Shown here piece by piece: positions 21,681 through 34,022 of a DNA stretch of 64,000 nucleotides. How positions within the stretch are numbered: position 1 is the stretch's first letter; every line of letters begins with the position of its first letter. The stretch covers positions 1,674,001 through 1,738,000 of the forward strand of contig OY725505.1 of assembly GCA_963281255.1 (NCBI GenBank), in the 5' to 3' direction. The position numbers and the translations under genes were made by a program. Source of the DNA: Aphrocallistes beatrix. Taxonomy: Eukaryota > Porifera > Hexactinellida > Sceptrulophora > Aphrocallistidae. Below the pieces are notes generated by a model. The model made no database searches. It was not told where the DNA came from and saw nothing but the letters and a program-made list of their open reading frames with translations.

Positions 21681-22034
21681 GCAAGTCAATAAATCGTTTA
21701 ATAAATCATTTTTAAATATCTCACGGAGAGACGTTGATTTCGATTCGATACAGAACTCGAATGTAGAAATTGTTAGCCTTCCTAAATTAATAGCATCAAC
21801 TCCAAAGCCTGAGATGCACAACGCCTATAACAGAGATTGTAAAGTAGTTACTTTCATAACCCAGAAGTTAATTCAGCGCAGCAATTACTAATGCAAGATA
21901 TTATGCTGAGAGTTTTATTTAAGTCAGTGTTGTGTGTGTATAATTAAACGCTCGTATTATATTTAATGCAGTGTGTTATACTTTTTAACGTATACTATCT
22001 TTACTATGAAAATTCGATTAAAGTTTATTTATAT
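21680..22034. other. intron sequence after gypsy relic
   Basis: May include the 3' end of the gypsy element, but no LTR terminus (TG...CA pair) could be matched to another copy. Confidence 0.35.
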
Positions 22035-22450
22035 CGCTGTAACGAATTGATTGAAGATTTGTCAAGTACAGAAAGCTGATTTTGGCCTGTTGTCTTTTAG
22101 CCTCTTTTAGCTATGGCTCCTGTGAGTCTTGACTGCAGACAAAATGTCGAATCATCATGGAATTATGGTGTCATTGTCGCATTTTTATATTTTTTTGTTT
22201 AGACTATAACTCCATTTTAGGTTTAGGTTTTTTGAAAGCTTCTTCACATATAATGCAACAATCATAATAAAATGATGACTCATCATTCTGTTATGATGTC
22301 ATCATTATGCTTCAAAATCGAAAAATTGACAAATTTTATGATTTTTCGGATGATATCGATTGTAACTAAGTCAGACTTACAAATATTTAGAGATGTTGTT
22401 TACCTTATAATTAATCATTGTGAGCCTTGGCGCCCAAAGGAATTTCGCTA
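22035..22450 (+). repeat. RepA copy (diverged)
   Basis: ctgtaacgaattgattgaag, then diverged body (tttagctatggctcctgtga), gatgactcatcattctg and attaatcattgtgagcc. It ends at the start of the GC-rich block. Confidence 0.8.
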
Positions 22451-22925
22451 TACGATTCAAAATGTATGCTTGTAATGTATGTATGTGCGTTTAAATTATT
22501 GAGTGCATATTAAAATTTTAATTAAGTGACTGTGGGGTGTGGGATTTGGAAAAGGTGTGTTTTATGAGTTTTTGACTAGGGTGAGTAAAGAAGCATTCCA
22601 TATGCTCGAAGGGATAATATTCATGTCAACAAGCGCTTCTAAAATGAACGCACGATTACACAGGGTTTGGAAGATTTGATAGTAAGATATTCATGGAGGA
22701 TAGATAGCATTATATTATTATAGAGTGCGAGGGGGAGCTGGCCCAGATGCGGACCACTGTATGCCTATAGTGAAGAATGTTTGCTTGCTGTGGTGAATTG
22801 GAGAGAAGAGTCACGCTTGCGCAGATGGAAAATCAGCTTACTTCATCAAATTTATATACTTGGATAGTGCGAGATGAGTAAGTCCAAGATAGAAAAGCAT
22901 TAGTAATCGCTGCAATTGCTTCAGG
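22450..22925. other. intron sequence, nothing recognised
   Basis: No coding match. Contains a purine-rich stretch near 22725-22745, but nothing that I can assign. Confidence 0.4.
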
Positions 22926-22929
22926 AGTA

Positions 22930-23003
22930 TAGCTAAATGCATAACTTTCGGATTTTGGACTAGGGATGCGGTAGAAGATGTTTGAAATAATACATGAGCT
23001 GTA
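22930..23003. repeat. FB1 fragment (left end)
   Basis: ggactagggatgcggtagaa, gatgtttgaaataatacatg and agctg match the outer left arm of FB1 (actagggatgcagtagaag... tacatgagctg). A single short fragment. Confidence 0.65.
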
Positions 23004-23075
23004 TAGTAACTTTACCATCATAACTTTATAATAACTTTACCATCATAACTCTATAGTAACTTTACCATCATAACT
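23002..23075. repeat. 27-bp tandem repeat, about 3 units
   Basis: Three units of tatagtaactttaccatcat followed by aactYtN, immediately after the FB1 fragment. Confidence 0.8.
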
Positions 23076-23610
23076 TCATTATTATCATAGATCCATTATA
23101 TATATAGTTACCTGATATCCCTAACTTGAGTGTAATGGCCATTGTAACTTGATACAGTGTTAGAATATTTATCTAACTCCAATTTTGGCTCGCTCGTTCA
23201 TTAGCTGATCAAAATATTTCAACTTACTTGTTTCAAATATTTTTTCTCTGTTTTATTAAACATTTTCTATTGCACAATCTCAATAAATCTAGAAAGGCCA
23301 AAAATCAATCAGAAAAATCGAATAATCTTTAATCCTCAAAATAATATTTGAACAATCATAATTTTATTTATAAATTTGATTTTCAACATTATACTTGTAA
23401 GAACATATCAACTATTTTAATGTTAAATACTACGACACTCCTATGTAATATTGAAACTATACTTATTATTGAAACTCGTTTAATTATTAAGCCTGGGACT
23501 ACTTAGGGTAAAAGGTATAAATAGAAATGACCCACCTTCATTTTCACTTTCAATTTACTTTCGCTTTCACTTCAACATTCAAGGACGTGCCAGGGTTAAT
23601 TAATGTTTAT

Positions 23611-24315
23611 TTGTTTATATATATATGTAACGAATTGATTGAAGAAACTGCCAGGCACAGAAAGCTGATTTTTTGTATGTGGGAGTCTTTTGGCTATAGC
23701 TCCACAGAACTCTGACCTCAGACGAAAATATCAACTCATCATGGATTTTGACGTCATTATCACTTTCTTATAACTAGAATATCAGTTTTTCGAGTATAAC
23801 TAAGCCATTTTAGTTGATAGACATCTAAAAGTTTTATAGACTGTGCATATTAATATTCTTCACATTTGATGCATCATCAAAAATTATGACTAATCACTAT
23901 GGTATGTATGACTTCGTTATTATGCATCAAATTAAAAATTAAACTTTTGGGATTTTTGAGTGAAATTGATTTCAACAATAAGACAGACGTCTTTATTGAT
24001 GCTAGCTAGTTTATGATTGATCAATGTCACCCATGGGTTTATCTAGGATTTTCCAATCCGGCACTTTTTTGGAGGTGATATAAGTTATATGGCACCCAAA
24101 CAGCGGTTTATCTTGTAATTCCAGGGGTGATAGCAACCCGGGACCAAAATCAAATCACACTGCAAGCACCTTGGCTCCTCGGACGATACCAGGCTGGCAC
24201 CTATAAGTGCCGACCGAGCACCTAGATAAACCCATGATGTCACCCTAGATTTCCATAGGGCGCCTCAAGCGGACACAAAGTGCCAACTAACTCCGCACCG
24301 CAAGCAAGCAAAGCG
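23611..24315 (+). repeat. RepA copy carrying a hAT MITE
   Basis: TA run and gtaacgaattgattgaagaa to tcaatgtcacc (24031), then the 205-bp MITE, then the continuation through gtgccaactaactccgcacc to gcaaagcgcgctta. The interruption lies at the junction with the GC-rich block. Confidence 0.85.
24032..24236. mobile_element. hAT-type MITE (205 bp), copy 1, perfect 8-bp TSD
   Basis: Ends CATGGGTTTATCTAGG and CCTAGATAAACCCATG, flanked on both sides by atgtcacc (24024-24031 and 24237-24244). Inserted in RepA. A near-identical copy lies at 52327-52531. Confidence 0.93.
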
Positions 24316-24377
24316 CGCTTATTTACATTAATTCAAATGTCTTTAGCAATTCCTATTTATTTTTTGCATTTACTTAG

Positions 24378-24556
24378 GACAAACCACAAATGTTAACCCA
24401 TTATCAATGAGATTAAATGGAATTATTGAAGCTGCAGTCATGGGAGGTCTCGCTAATTATGAAGATGCTTTTTTCTGTGATGAATATGTGATTAGTTACC
24501 CTGATGATGTTGCACTTGTAAATGAGTTGAAAGAATTGATTAGAGAGCAGATTGAG
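24378..24556 (+). CDS. DOCK: DOCK-family Rac GEF, internal exon (NPLSM...AVMGG)
   Basis: 179-nt exon. Acceptor catttacttAG, donor GTTAGA at 24557. It reads NVNPLSMRLNGIIEAAVMGG and then LANYEDAFFCDEYV and LKELIREQIE. This is the most diagnostic piece: DOCK1/2/5 proteins have NPLSMLLNGIVDPAVMGG.ANYEKAFFT at this point, whereas DOCK6-11 types differ, so the gene belongs to the DOCK-A/B class. The Pro of the family's DPAVMGG is Ala here. It was too short and too far from an ATG to appear as an open frame. It follows a RepA copy that carries a hAT MITE. Confidence 0.93.
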
Positions 24557-24894
24557 GTTAGAAACTCTATTTTTAAATGATTGATGCATTTTAAATATAA
24601 ATCATGTAAAATTAATTTCAGAATGTAACCTTTTTACTTTTGATGGATGATGTTTACCTATTTTTTGAAACCCATTTCTTTTACAGATGGCATTGTACAG
24701 AAATTGGTTGTTATATTTCATTTTTTTATTTGTAACCTCATGATTTTATACATTATGTCCCAATGACATACCTTTACAAGCCTATATATTTTGATCAGAA
24801 AATATTTTTAATTTTAATCAGAAATGTTAAATTTATATTAATTAGTATTGAAATTCCACATTTCTGATCAAAATTGCACAGTCTCTCCTATTTT

Positions 24895-25097
24895 TCCTTA
24901 AATGTTAATGTCTTATCGAGGAGCAGCTGTAATATAATCCAGTCTCATCAATATTGTAGATATACATTGGCGCTTCCTGCGAAAGCAGTTCAGGCAAAAT
25001 CAGGTCCTACAATGGTCGTATAACCTCTTCTAATGCTGAAGCCTGATACATGTTTCATCCCTATACCATGCCTCTTCTTCAATCTATTCATAAACCA
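24895..25097 (-). pseudogene. pogo/Tigger transposase relic, split by Harbinger-like element
   Basis: Minus-strand frames give NRLKKRHGIGMKHVSG (end of the CENP-B-type DNA-binding region) and, shifted, YNIDETGLYYSC with the first catalytic Asp of the pogo DDD triad. The upstream part of the frame (RAGSLLFHAPFIAKQ-like) lies at 26492-26570 beyond the inserted element. Stops and frameshifts throughout. Confidence 0.68.
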
Positions 25098-26491
25098 GGG
25101 ACCGTATTCACTAACATTTAAAGTTCGTACTTAAGTTCGAACTTAGTACTTAAGTACTAAGTTCGAGCTTAAATGGTATTCACTTAGGATCAGCTTAAGT
25201 TCGAAATTAAGTACGAACTTTAAGTAAACCTAGTAAAGCACTAAATTCGAACTTAGCTCGCTTTTTCCGAGATCGGTATTCACTATGATTTAAGTTTGTG
25301 CTTATGTTTCGACTTGAGTAACAACTTTAAGTAACCTCCAGAGGTGGCTTAAATATTCGTTAGCTTCTAATTATCGACATATAGTCTATTCTTCTTTGAA
25401 ATATCAACACGACATTACACTACATAGAGATTAGCATCTAACTTGTTTTGTTCGTCATTATATTCGATAATATTGCTTCAATTTCATAACATCATTTGAT
25501 GTATAAATTTGACTCATGCCGGTATGCCTAACAATACAACATTTCTAAATGTATCTAAATTAAAGATCTACACAAACTCTGAATCTAATGATTCAATATT
25601 TTTTCCCTTCTCAATTTATGATATGCTCTTGCTCTCCAATTAATTTAAACTGCTCCGAGAACTGGCATTGGTTGATAGAGTACTTCGCAGAGGGACTAAA
25701 TTGGATGCTGTGTGAACTTTGGCTGATCAACTCGGAGGAAGCTCCATGTCTCCGTTTTCGACTTCGATTTGACTTTCACTGTGCCTGAATTCCCACTGGA
25801 AAATGGACTACTCTCAAACATTTGTGATAATCTCTCGGTGTTTGTCAGAGTCTTGTCTGCAGTGAAGATGAGTGTCTCAACTTCTTGAACGACACCAACA
25901 TTAGTTAGAGCCAATTCCAGTCCTATTATCCTCCCTATGGCGATGATTAGCATTAACTTTTTACCTGATTACCTGACCCCCTAATCGAATCACCAGCAAT
26001 TTCAATGTATTCAATCAATGTACATACCTCTTCCTCTATCTAATTTGTTTTGCACTTCTACTATTTCTTTTTCCGAACTGTTTATGATTTTTTGGATACT
26101 TTGATGTATAAATTTAGCCGTGTATTTTTGTTCGTTTGATTTTGGTTACTTGTGTGAAACTGAATGTAATTGATGTCTTTTGAATAAGTATCATACTTCA
26201 AAGATATCCAGTGTTTTACTTGTTAGCACTTTAATCATGTGCTCAAGTATATTGATAATAAAAGTTGGTACTTAAGTTCGAACATAGTAGTTAAGTTTAA
26301 ACTTAAGTTCGAACTTAAATCTTAGTGAATACGAGTTAAGTTTAAACTAAGTTTAAACTTAGTGCTTAAGAACGAACTCTTAGTTAATACGGGGTTTGCT
26401 CCGACTTAACTAAGTTCGAACTTAGTACTTAAGTTCGAACTTAGTACTTAATTTCGAACTTAGTGCTTAACTTCTTAGTGAATACGGCCCC
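25098..26491. mobile_element. Harbinger-like element with TIR GGG(A/C)CCGTATTCACTAA
   Basis: About 1.39 kb. Left end gggaccgtattcactaac, right end ttagtgaatacggcccc. Both ends carry many copies of aagttcgaacttag(t) in both orientations. A minus-strand frame at 25696-25953 (85 aa) has no catalytic motif and might be the remnant of an accessory Myb-like protein; that is a guess. The expected 3-bp target duplication is not visible. It splits the Tigger relic. Confidence 0.7.
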
Positions 26492-26569
26492 AGCTGTTTT
26501 GCTATAAATGGTGCATGGAACAGCAAACTCCCTGCTCTTTCAACCAGTAATTTAATAAAGCTTAAATTA

Positions 26570-27039
26570 CGAAATAATATTATTAAATATTGTATCCAGA
26601 TATTAGTAAATATTACGTCCAGCCTTTTAACAAAGCTTTAATTAAGAAATAATATTAGTGAAGATTATATCCAGAATATTTTGAGGCTCTATAATATGTG
26701 ATCAGTTTGCATTTATTAGCACTTTATATAATCAGATTATGTCTAAGTAATTGATTTTAAAATTTCTTAGTGAAACTATTTGAAAAATTACGTTATATCC
26801 GAAATTTATTTCTTTGGGGAACAGATTTTAGTACGTACTATCTGGAAGTACGTTATATCCGAAAACGTTATAAACAAAATATCTACTACTATAAGCTACA
26901 TTGGGGAAATAATCCATCAAATTACTCAGCTACTACGCACTAACCGAGTGCACGTTAAAGTCGAGTACGTGGTAAACAACTGTAGTTTAATTGTAGAAAT
27001 ATATTTAAAAGCTTATGTATTTATTTGTTGTATATATAG
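26570..27039. other. intron end before DOCK exon, nothing recognised
   Basis: AT-rich intron DNA with repeated gaaattatattaag-like words. No feature assigned. Confidence 0.4.
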
Positions 27040-27205
27040 GTATGTGAAAAGGGAATTAAAATTCACGGAGAACTATGTGAAGAGGCGCTGTACCCTTTTC
27101 ATGAAAGGTTGAAAAGTCAATTCGCTGTTTTAAGAGAAAAATATTATTCAGGATATCAAAAATATTCAAGTGAATTCCCTGAGATCAAAAGTCATGGCGA
27201 TTCAG
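27040..27205 (+). CDS. DOCK: DOCK-family Rac GEF, internal exon (end of DHR2)
   Basis: 166-nt exon. Acceptor ttgtatatatAG, donor GTAATT at 27206. It joins in phase 0 to the previous exon (QIE|VCEKGIKIH). It reads KGIKIHGELCEEALYPFHERLKSQF... and then LREKYYSGYQKY. DOCK1 has [36 protein letters not shown] at this point. This closes the folded DHR2 domain; the residues after it should be a flexible tail. The open frame that begins at 26780 upstream is intronic. Confidence 0.9.
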
Positions 27206-27850
27206 GTAATTTAAAAAAATATGCATCAAATATTTACACCGACATTAAACGTTCACTCGTTTAATAATATAGAATCATTTCGTTATAAAAGCTTCTAGTA
27301 ACAGACTGAATGCCAAATACTTTAAAATATGTCAACAGGAGAAGAGCTAGTTAGCATAAATTCTAGATGACCACGCTCTGAAATTTCGATATTCTGCCAT
27401 TTTTATTTGATCGATTCAGATTCGATAAATGTATTGCCAATAAATAGTATATGATACTTAATAAACAAGTAATCATTTTTAAAATGTGCAAAATGTCACT
27501 GTATTGTTGAAATGACGTTACAATTTATTAGAAATGATGTCATGGTTAATGTATTGCACTATTATTTAAAAAAATCAATGAAAATGAGCAATAGTAGTAC
27601 CACATCACCAATACCATATATTACTGGTCAATATCGTCACTGTCAGTTTCTAATTCACCTCCGAATTGTTATGAGAGTTATTGCATTTGGAGAATTGGCA
27701 CTGTCTCCAAGTGGATGTACAAGGTTATCCATAGCTTTGACAAGTGCAACGTAGTGTACTGCAGCATGTTGTGCAGTTGTAATGGACTACTTTTAGTATA
27801 CTGTCAGGGTTCTCTCAAGTATTTTTACAAGGCGGTATCAGCAGTAACGT
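27206..27850. other. intron start, nothing recognised
   Basis: Start of the roughly 16.3-kb DOCK intron. Short frames only. Confidence 0.4.
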
Positions 27851-28150
27851 AGCCAAATTTTCTGAATGGGAGGCACGGTATCCAGCTGGCCCCCAGTGGG
27901 GCCCAGGTGTGTTGATCCTGGAAGCTGACAGCATATATTTTAGAATATACTGCGATTCACCGAAGTTAGTATATCTTATTTCTCGAATGGCGATGAAAGT
28001 ATAAGATCTTGCAAAATTTCTTACGTTAAATCCTCACGTTGCGGGGTCACGTGTCCCCTGTATGCTACTGCGTATTGCTTCCTTATACAGTAGTCGAATA
28101 TCCATCCAGTGGCCTACCAGGGGCGGTGTCAGGTTTTATACTGTAGAGTC
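27850..28150. repeat. probable hAT MITE remnants
   Basis: GC-rich words cgtagccaaattttctgaat, gggtcacgtgtcccctgtat and caggggcggtgtcagg resemble hAT MITE ends (CAGGGGCGTAGCCA type). Clean end pairs and target duplications could not be assigned. Confidence 0.4.
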
Positions 28151-28498
28151 GTACATGGGCAGCAGTCCTTCGCGATGGGATCGCAGACCCTCAGCTGCAT
28201 ATTAAAATTATTTTCTGATATTCAATCAATTGATAATAGCATTTAGAGTATTAAATTTTAATCTTGATTCAGTTATATTTTAAAATACTTCAATATTATT
28301 TAGTGCAGTGAAATGTGTTTGCTCGTTGCATCGATGGCTTTTCTTTTTCCCATCAATGTCTTGATAGGAGATTAGCAGGGTGTAGTATTTTGTTGCAGAC
28401 ACAATTAGTGTGAGCCGTTCTGGTATTACAATTGATGTTTAAGAAACTACTTGTTTTCTTAACCTGCGGTTGGCTAAGTGTTTTTTTCAATTTCTAGT

Positions 28499-28570
28499 AA
28501 GTCCCCAAACTTGTATGGCTTCCCCGTAAATGGCATAAACAGGAAATGACGCAACAAAACACCTCGCCAA
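28499..28570. repeat. dispersed repeat RepC, copy 1
   Basis: ccccaaacttgtatggcttc, cccgtaaatggcataaacag and gaaatgacgcaacaaaacac. The same block occurs at 46711-46785 and, reversed, at 60525-60600, so it is probably a transposon end. Confidence 0.65.
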
Positions 28571-29154
28571 GTGCGAGTTTTAACTAAAATGCAATGTCTC
28601 AATGAAGTGAGAGTGTGAGATGTAACATTACCGCAAAGAGAAGAATCGCTCCATTTCTTTGGTATGTTTCAGTAGTCGCAAGGGCAAAATACTTCATGTT
28701 AGTGTCAAATTTCGAGAATTCTCGAACCCCGTTCTACAATTGTATGGTCCGATGCATGATTTAAGTAATTATATTTCTTACATAAGGTGATGACTTTCTA
28801 TCAGTAACATTGAGGTTAGAATGCTTTGCGAGTGATAAGTTTGCAAACCCGAATATTTCAGATAGGTAAAATGATGATTTAATTTATTAATGTGTATTTC
28901 GGGTCTGTATATAATCTGTCAGTATCTTGCTAATATAGAAACTCCAATGAACATAATTAGGTTATAATCTAACTACATGGCCCAAATAAAACTGGCACGC
29001 TCATACACCAGTGTGCACGCGTCCACACCAGTAGTTTGGTATGCACTGGTACACACTAGTGCCCACCGTGGACGCCAGGCACGGCCATAAACTGTAACAT
29101 TACCACCGACTTGTTTGTTGCAATAGCCAACGCTCTGTGAAATTCAAATATACA

Positions 29155-29328
29155 AATTGTCTATTATGACGTCATTATTTTTATTTTCAAGGGGGTGATA
29201 TCGATTACTACAGTAAGAAAAACGTATTTTGAGTTGTTATCTACCTTAAAATTAATCAATGAGAACCTCCTGCGGGCACAACGTATCTGCCAGCCGCGCA
29301 TCGCTTGCAAGCGAAGCGCGCTTGTAGC
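29155..29328 (+). repeat. RepA 3' fragment
   Basis: tatgacgtcattatttttat, ggtgatatcgatta, and the GC-rich block ending gcaagcgaagcgcgcttgta. The 5' half is absent. Confidence 0.8.
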
Positions 29329-29599
29329 ATATAATTTACTATCCATATCGAGGAAAAATAATTTCTATATATATTTTCTTTCGTATTTGAGTTGAAAATG
29401 TATTAGTGTGGTTACATAAGAAATTCGTATTGTGATGTACACTGTAAAGAGTGTGCTGAATGGAATTTCCGGTTATTAAATAATTATAAAGAGCTTTTTA
29501 CGCGCTTACTTTAATCCTAATCAAGCATCAAATATTCCGAAACTCCAAATGGACACATACTTTTCGTTATTGCGGACCATCACAAACAAAACTTTTTAT

Positions 29600-30045
29600 G
29601 AGGTTGATCGCCTCCCATCAAGGCAGTTGTAGTTGCGCTGTACGACGTAGCATGAGAAAATCAATATATGTTATTGCAGATGTCCACGGTAAGATCAACC
29701 ACAGTGCACAAGATAGGATCTTTGTCTACTTAGATGAACACAAGTATCATATCAACCTACTTCCCATGGGATCGTATCATCGGCAGTTCAGCATGGTCAA
29801 GATAGATGTGTATGGAGCGAAGGAGGGAGCAGTACTTCTGCAGCCGAGATTCTTTTTGAAAGTTTGAATTTGGTAGAAAAAAAGATGCGTTACAATCCTT
29901 TTTACAGTCTAGGGAGTCAAGGCAAGATAATGATCGAGCGACGCAGTAAATAACACAAGCCACCATACCTCTGTGGGGATAATGTGAGGATAAATGTGAG
30001 GATAAATGTGAGGATAATGTGGGGATAATGTGAGGAAGGTACAAC
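29600..30045. repeat. dispersed repeat RepD, copy 1, with 12-bp minisatellite
   Basis: Includes ggtaagatcaaccacagtgc and agatgtgtatggagcgaagg. It shares, in inverted order, words such as gtcaaggcaagataatgatc with 36820-37075. Near 29976-30034 are five short units of gaggataaatgt / ggggataatgt. Confidence 0.6.
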
Positions 30046-30142
30046 AGTTAGAATTGCAATCTAACTTGCAGTTGACTTAAACTGAGTAAAAACAAAGTAG
30101 ATACTACTTAGTTTTAGTTTTGGTTGAATAATTGGTATTGAC

Positions 30143-31212
30143 CATAGTCTGCTATAATATGGCCTCAGAGTAACTTGCGAATTTGGCACTAGGGATGCAG
30201 TAGAAGATGGTTGAAGAAATACATGAGCTGCCTTAAATCATTAACAAAGCACAATAGAGCTTAGGAATGTATTACCAGCTTATATAAATATGGTGTGAAA
30301 GTACCCATGTCCGTTGTCAAAATTTAGATTAGTCATCAAATGATTGCGCAACAGGCTATATTTGGGTCAAATTTAGTGATTTTCAGAGGTCGTTTAAAGG
30401 CACTTCTAAGTGTTTTTATTATAAAGTTTTTCGCATAGAACTGAGAAGTGAATGTGTTAATATGAAAAATTTGGATTTTTTCATGGAATGTTCTTACATT
30501 CCAGTGTTGCTATGGAAACGTGTTTTGGTCAGTTGGGGCTATATCTTGAAAACAGCGATAGCTAGACATTCAAATTTAATCCCATTTGATAGCAAATAGG
30601 CTACTTCCTATTAAGCTATAATACAATTTCTATGTCTTAATTCAATAATTTACGAGTTATTAGATAATTTATCATATTAGTCACATTTGGTAATTTGTCG
30701 AATATCTCGTAAACCATTGAATTTAGACATAGAAATTGTATTATAGCTTAATAGGAAGTAGCCTATTTGCTATCAAATGGGATTAAATTTGAATGTCTAG
30801 CTATCGCTATTTTCAAGATATAGCCCCAACTGACCGAAACACTTTTCCATAGCAACACTGGTATGTAAGAACATTCCATGAAAAAATTCCAAATTTTTAG
30901 TATTAACACATTCACTTCTCAGTTCTATGCGAAAAACCTTATTATAAAAACACTTAGAAAAACCCTTAAACGGCCTCTGAAAATCACTAAATTTGACCCA
31001 AATATAACCTGTTGCGCAATCATTTGATGGCTAATCTAAATTTTAACAACGGATATGGGTCCTTTGACACCATATTTATATATGCTGGTAATACATTCCT
31101 AAGCTCTATTGTGCTTTGTTAATGATTTAAGGCAGCTCATTTTATTTTTTCATCCATCTTCTACCGCATCCCTGGTTAAGTTACTCTTAGGCCTTATATA
31201 TAGTAGGCTATG
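30143..31212. mobile_element. FB1 palindromic element, copy d (complete)
   Basis: About 1070-bp inverted repeat, ends catagtctgctataatatgg and ccttatatatagtaggctatg. Nearly identical to copy c at 12491 over the whole length. Centre near 30690. The right end abuts half a RepA copy, as copy b interrupts RepA. Confidence 0.93.
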
Positions 31213-31436
31213 AATATACATATTCTATTAAAATTTCAGCCTTCTATAAAATGGCTGAGTTATGGTCGAAAAACTAAAATTTCTAATTTTAAAAGGTGAC
31301 AATGACGTCATAATTCATGATGAGGCGACGTTTGATCTGAGGACAGAACTTACTGGAGCCATAGCTCAAAGACTCCTACATTCCAAAAATCAGCTTTCTG
31401 CTCCTGGCAGTTTCTTCAATCAATTCATTACAGAGA
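31213..31436 (-). repeat. RepA fragment (5' half, reversed)
   Basis: tctattaaaatttcagcctt to tttcttcaatcaattcatta. The 3' half expected on the other side of FB1 copy d is missing. Confidence 0.8.
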
Positions 31437-31444
31437 TATATATA

Positions 31445-31546
31445 CAGTCGACTCCGCTTAATAGGGCTACTGCTTAATAGGGTCTTCCGCTTAATCGGGG
31501 CAAAATGTCCTCTGACAGATGTGGCCCTATTAAGCGGAGTCGACTG
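31445..31546. mobile_element. pogo-like MITE, TIR CAGTCGACTCCGCTTAATAG (copy 2, internally deleted)
   Basis: 102 bp. Both ends read cagtcgactccgcttaatag and its mirror ctattaagcggagtcgactg, flanked by TA. The inside keeps ccgcttaatcggggcaaaat only. Confidence 0.9.
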
Positions 31547-31605
31547 TATATACATATATATATACACATTGATCGAGTTTTAATAGTAAGGATTGTCACC
31601 ATTAT

Positions 31606-31915
31606 CTGTAGTATGGTTTTAGATTAATTTGATTTATACACAAATATGTCTTCATCACTCAATATCTTACCTAAACATGAAGATGCTGAGTAATGAACAT
31701 GTTATGGGTAATTATGATAATTTATATTAATTCAATTTCGTTGAATTGGTCGATGGAACTTTAGTCATTTGAACTATCTCTATTAAATACTTAGTTTCTT
31801 TGCCAAAAATAATACAAAAACTTAGTATATGATTTTTAAACTAAGTAATTACTAAGTAGTTACTTTCCTTTCCGCTTAAACAAAGGATATTTACTTAGGT
31901 TACAATTTTAAACCA
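31606..31915. repeat. dispersed repeat RepE, copy 1
   Basis: gtcaccattatctgtagtat, ggaactttagtcatttgaac and tactaagtagttacttt-like sequence match 51064-51355 in order. Ends rich in aactaagta suggest a Harbinger-like MITE. Confidence 0.6.
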
Positions 31916-33767
31916 AAAACTAAGTATGGAATTATGTAAGTATAAGTATTATGCCAGGTCAATAAATGTATAAATGGTTGGATCAATTTCTACCTAAGAG
32001 AAAAGTTGCCTTTACACCTTTCGAGAATTATAAGAAATTTAGATCTCCGAAAGAAAATTAATTTGACCCTTGCGGTTTTCTAATTTTGATGTGTCATTTT
32101 TACACAATTGACTTTAAATCGTCCAAATTGTCAAAATCCTTCGACTTACCTACCCCCTTTAAATTTATTAATTGGTAATATTAAGTCACCAATTAGCTGT
32201 CGAATGGTGTATAAAACTAATCTCTATCTCTTATGATACTGAAGTTATACAGATATTTTTTTTCGTTTCCTATCATACCCTTATTATATCACCCCCCCAA
32301 AAATAATGCATTTTACCACTACCCTTTGTGTCTAATTCTAATTCATCATTATATTGTAATGAAGATATCTGATACACATTCTATACATCATGCACTTAAC
32401 TTAGTTACCATTTATCTAATATGGAACTTATGGTAAATTATTCTTAAATACTCTTATCAGTCAATTCTATAAAGTAATCATATTCTTATCATTAAATAAT
32501 TTCGAATATGGCAGAATCCACGCGTAGTAAATATTTTATCCTGTGTTTGGTTATCCTGGACCATTGCAGAAAATGAAATCCCAACAAAACTAGATCTGTA
32601 CAATAATTACAGAATGCTTAGAAATGAATTTCGAAATCCACTAGAGACGATATAGCGAAAGAACTTATAGAAGTATTTGTGCGTATCTATGAAAAGTCTT
32701 CCATACCAACAATATCTGAGATCAAAATAAAACAATACATCAATTCTTGTGTTATTGAAATAGCTAAATATCCAAAACAAGCAACAACCTGACCGTATCC
32801 AGGATATTATTTCCGAATTCAATGTTCTGTTCGATATCTCAAGTTGCAAATGCCCGATTGAAGAAAATAAATGCTTTTGCTCTTTTGATAAAAAGATAGC
32901 AAGGTGCGAGTGACCATTTCTCATTAATCAGCGAAACGCTCGGAAATTATATATATCTAGCTTGGATCGCTCGACCACTTCGAAAAATATTGATACTAAA
33001 CAAAGAAAAGAGGCACAATATGAAAAAGAGGAAAGAGAACTGAAGCGAAAACTGCTTGATCATCCTTCGCTGGAATTTATAGAATGTGACTTTGAATATT
33101 ATGAGCCAAGCACATCGAATGATCACATTCATGCACGTATTCATAATCAATTGCGAAATTTAGCCATAATGTGTGACATATATCAGATAAGCGATCGAGC
33201 AGGCGCAGCTATAGTTAACGCAGTACTACAGATTACGGTATTATCACACCAGATGAATAGAGTCTAATTATTGACAAAAACAAACTACGTAGATCAAGAG
33301 AAGGGATCTAGCTGCCAAAGCTCACCAGAATATCAGTGATATCTCTGCAATTTAGTACTGGTTTTGAAGTCTGCACCAATATACTACAAATGAAGAACAT
33401 TACGCTATCTTATCTGAACCAAGAAATCAGTATATTGCCCATGTACCACCAAGTTGTGGTAAAGCAAAATTTGTAACAAGGGAATTGGTTGATCTTTGCA
33501 GGGAGCGTAATTCAGATTTATAGGCGGTTGGAGCTGATGAAGCTCGAGTTAACACTGGAATCCATAATGGATGTATTAGACTCCTAGAACTCGAGTTCTC
33601 AAAACCAATGGTTTATTTGCCAATTACACGGTAATGAGCTTGCATTGAGGCATCTCTTTGAAACAATAGATGGAAAAACCAGTCGGCCCAATTATTTTAA
33701 AGGGGTAATTTAAAAAGAACTTCATTCTGATTTTGCTAGCAAGCCAATCGCGGTTTATGATCCTACA

Positions 33768-34022
33768 AGCCGCTTCGCTTGCTTGCGCTGCGCGGCTGGC
33801 GGACACTTTTGGTCCACCGGAGTCGCCCACAGGGCGCCTGGATCACATTGATTAAAGGAGATAACATTCCTAAATACGCCTGTACAACTGTTATAATCGA
33901 TATCGCACAAAAAATCACCAAATTTGTCAATTATAAAATTTTGATGCGTAATGATGACGTCATAACACGGTGATGAGTCATCATTTTTTGGTGATTTGTC
34001 ATATGTGAGATATATTAATATA
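33768..34022 (-). repeat. RepA copy (3' half) in a RepA cluster
   Basis: caagccgcttcgcttgcttg, GC-rich block, then body to gatatattaatatacaca. Directly followed by another RepA in the same orientation. Confidence 0.85.

Noticed and set aside
27512..27754. 80-aa open frame in the DOCK intron
   Set aside because: No recognisable motif and no flanking acceptor and donor in a phase compatible with the neighbouring exons.
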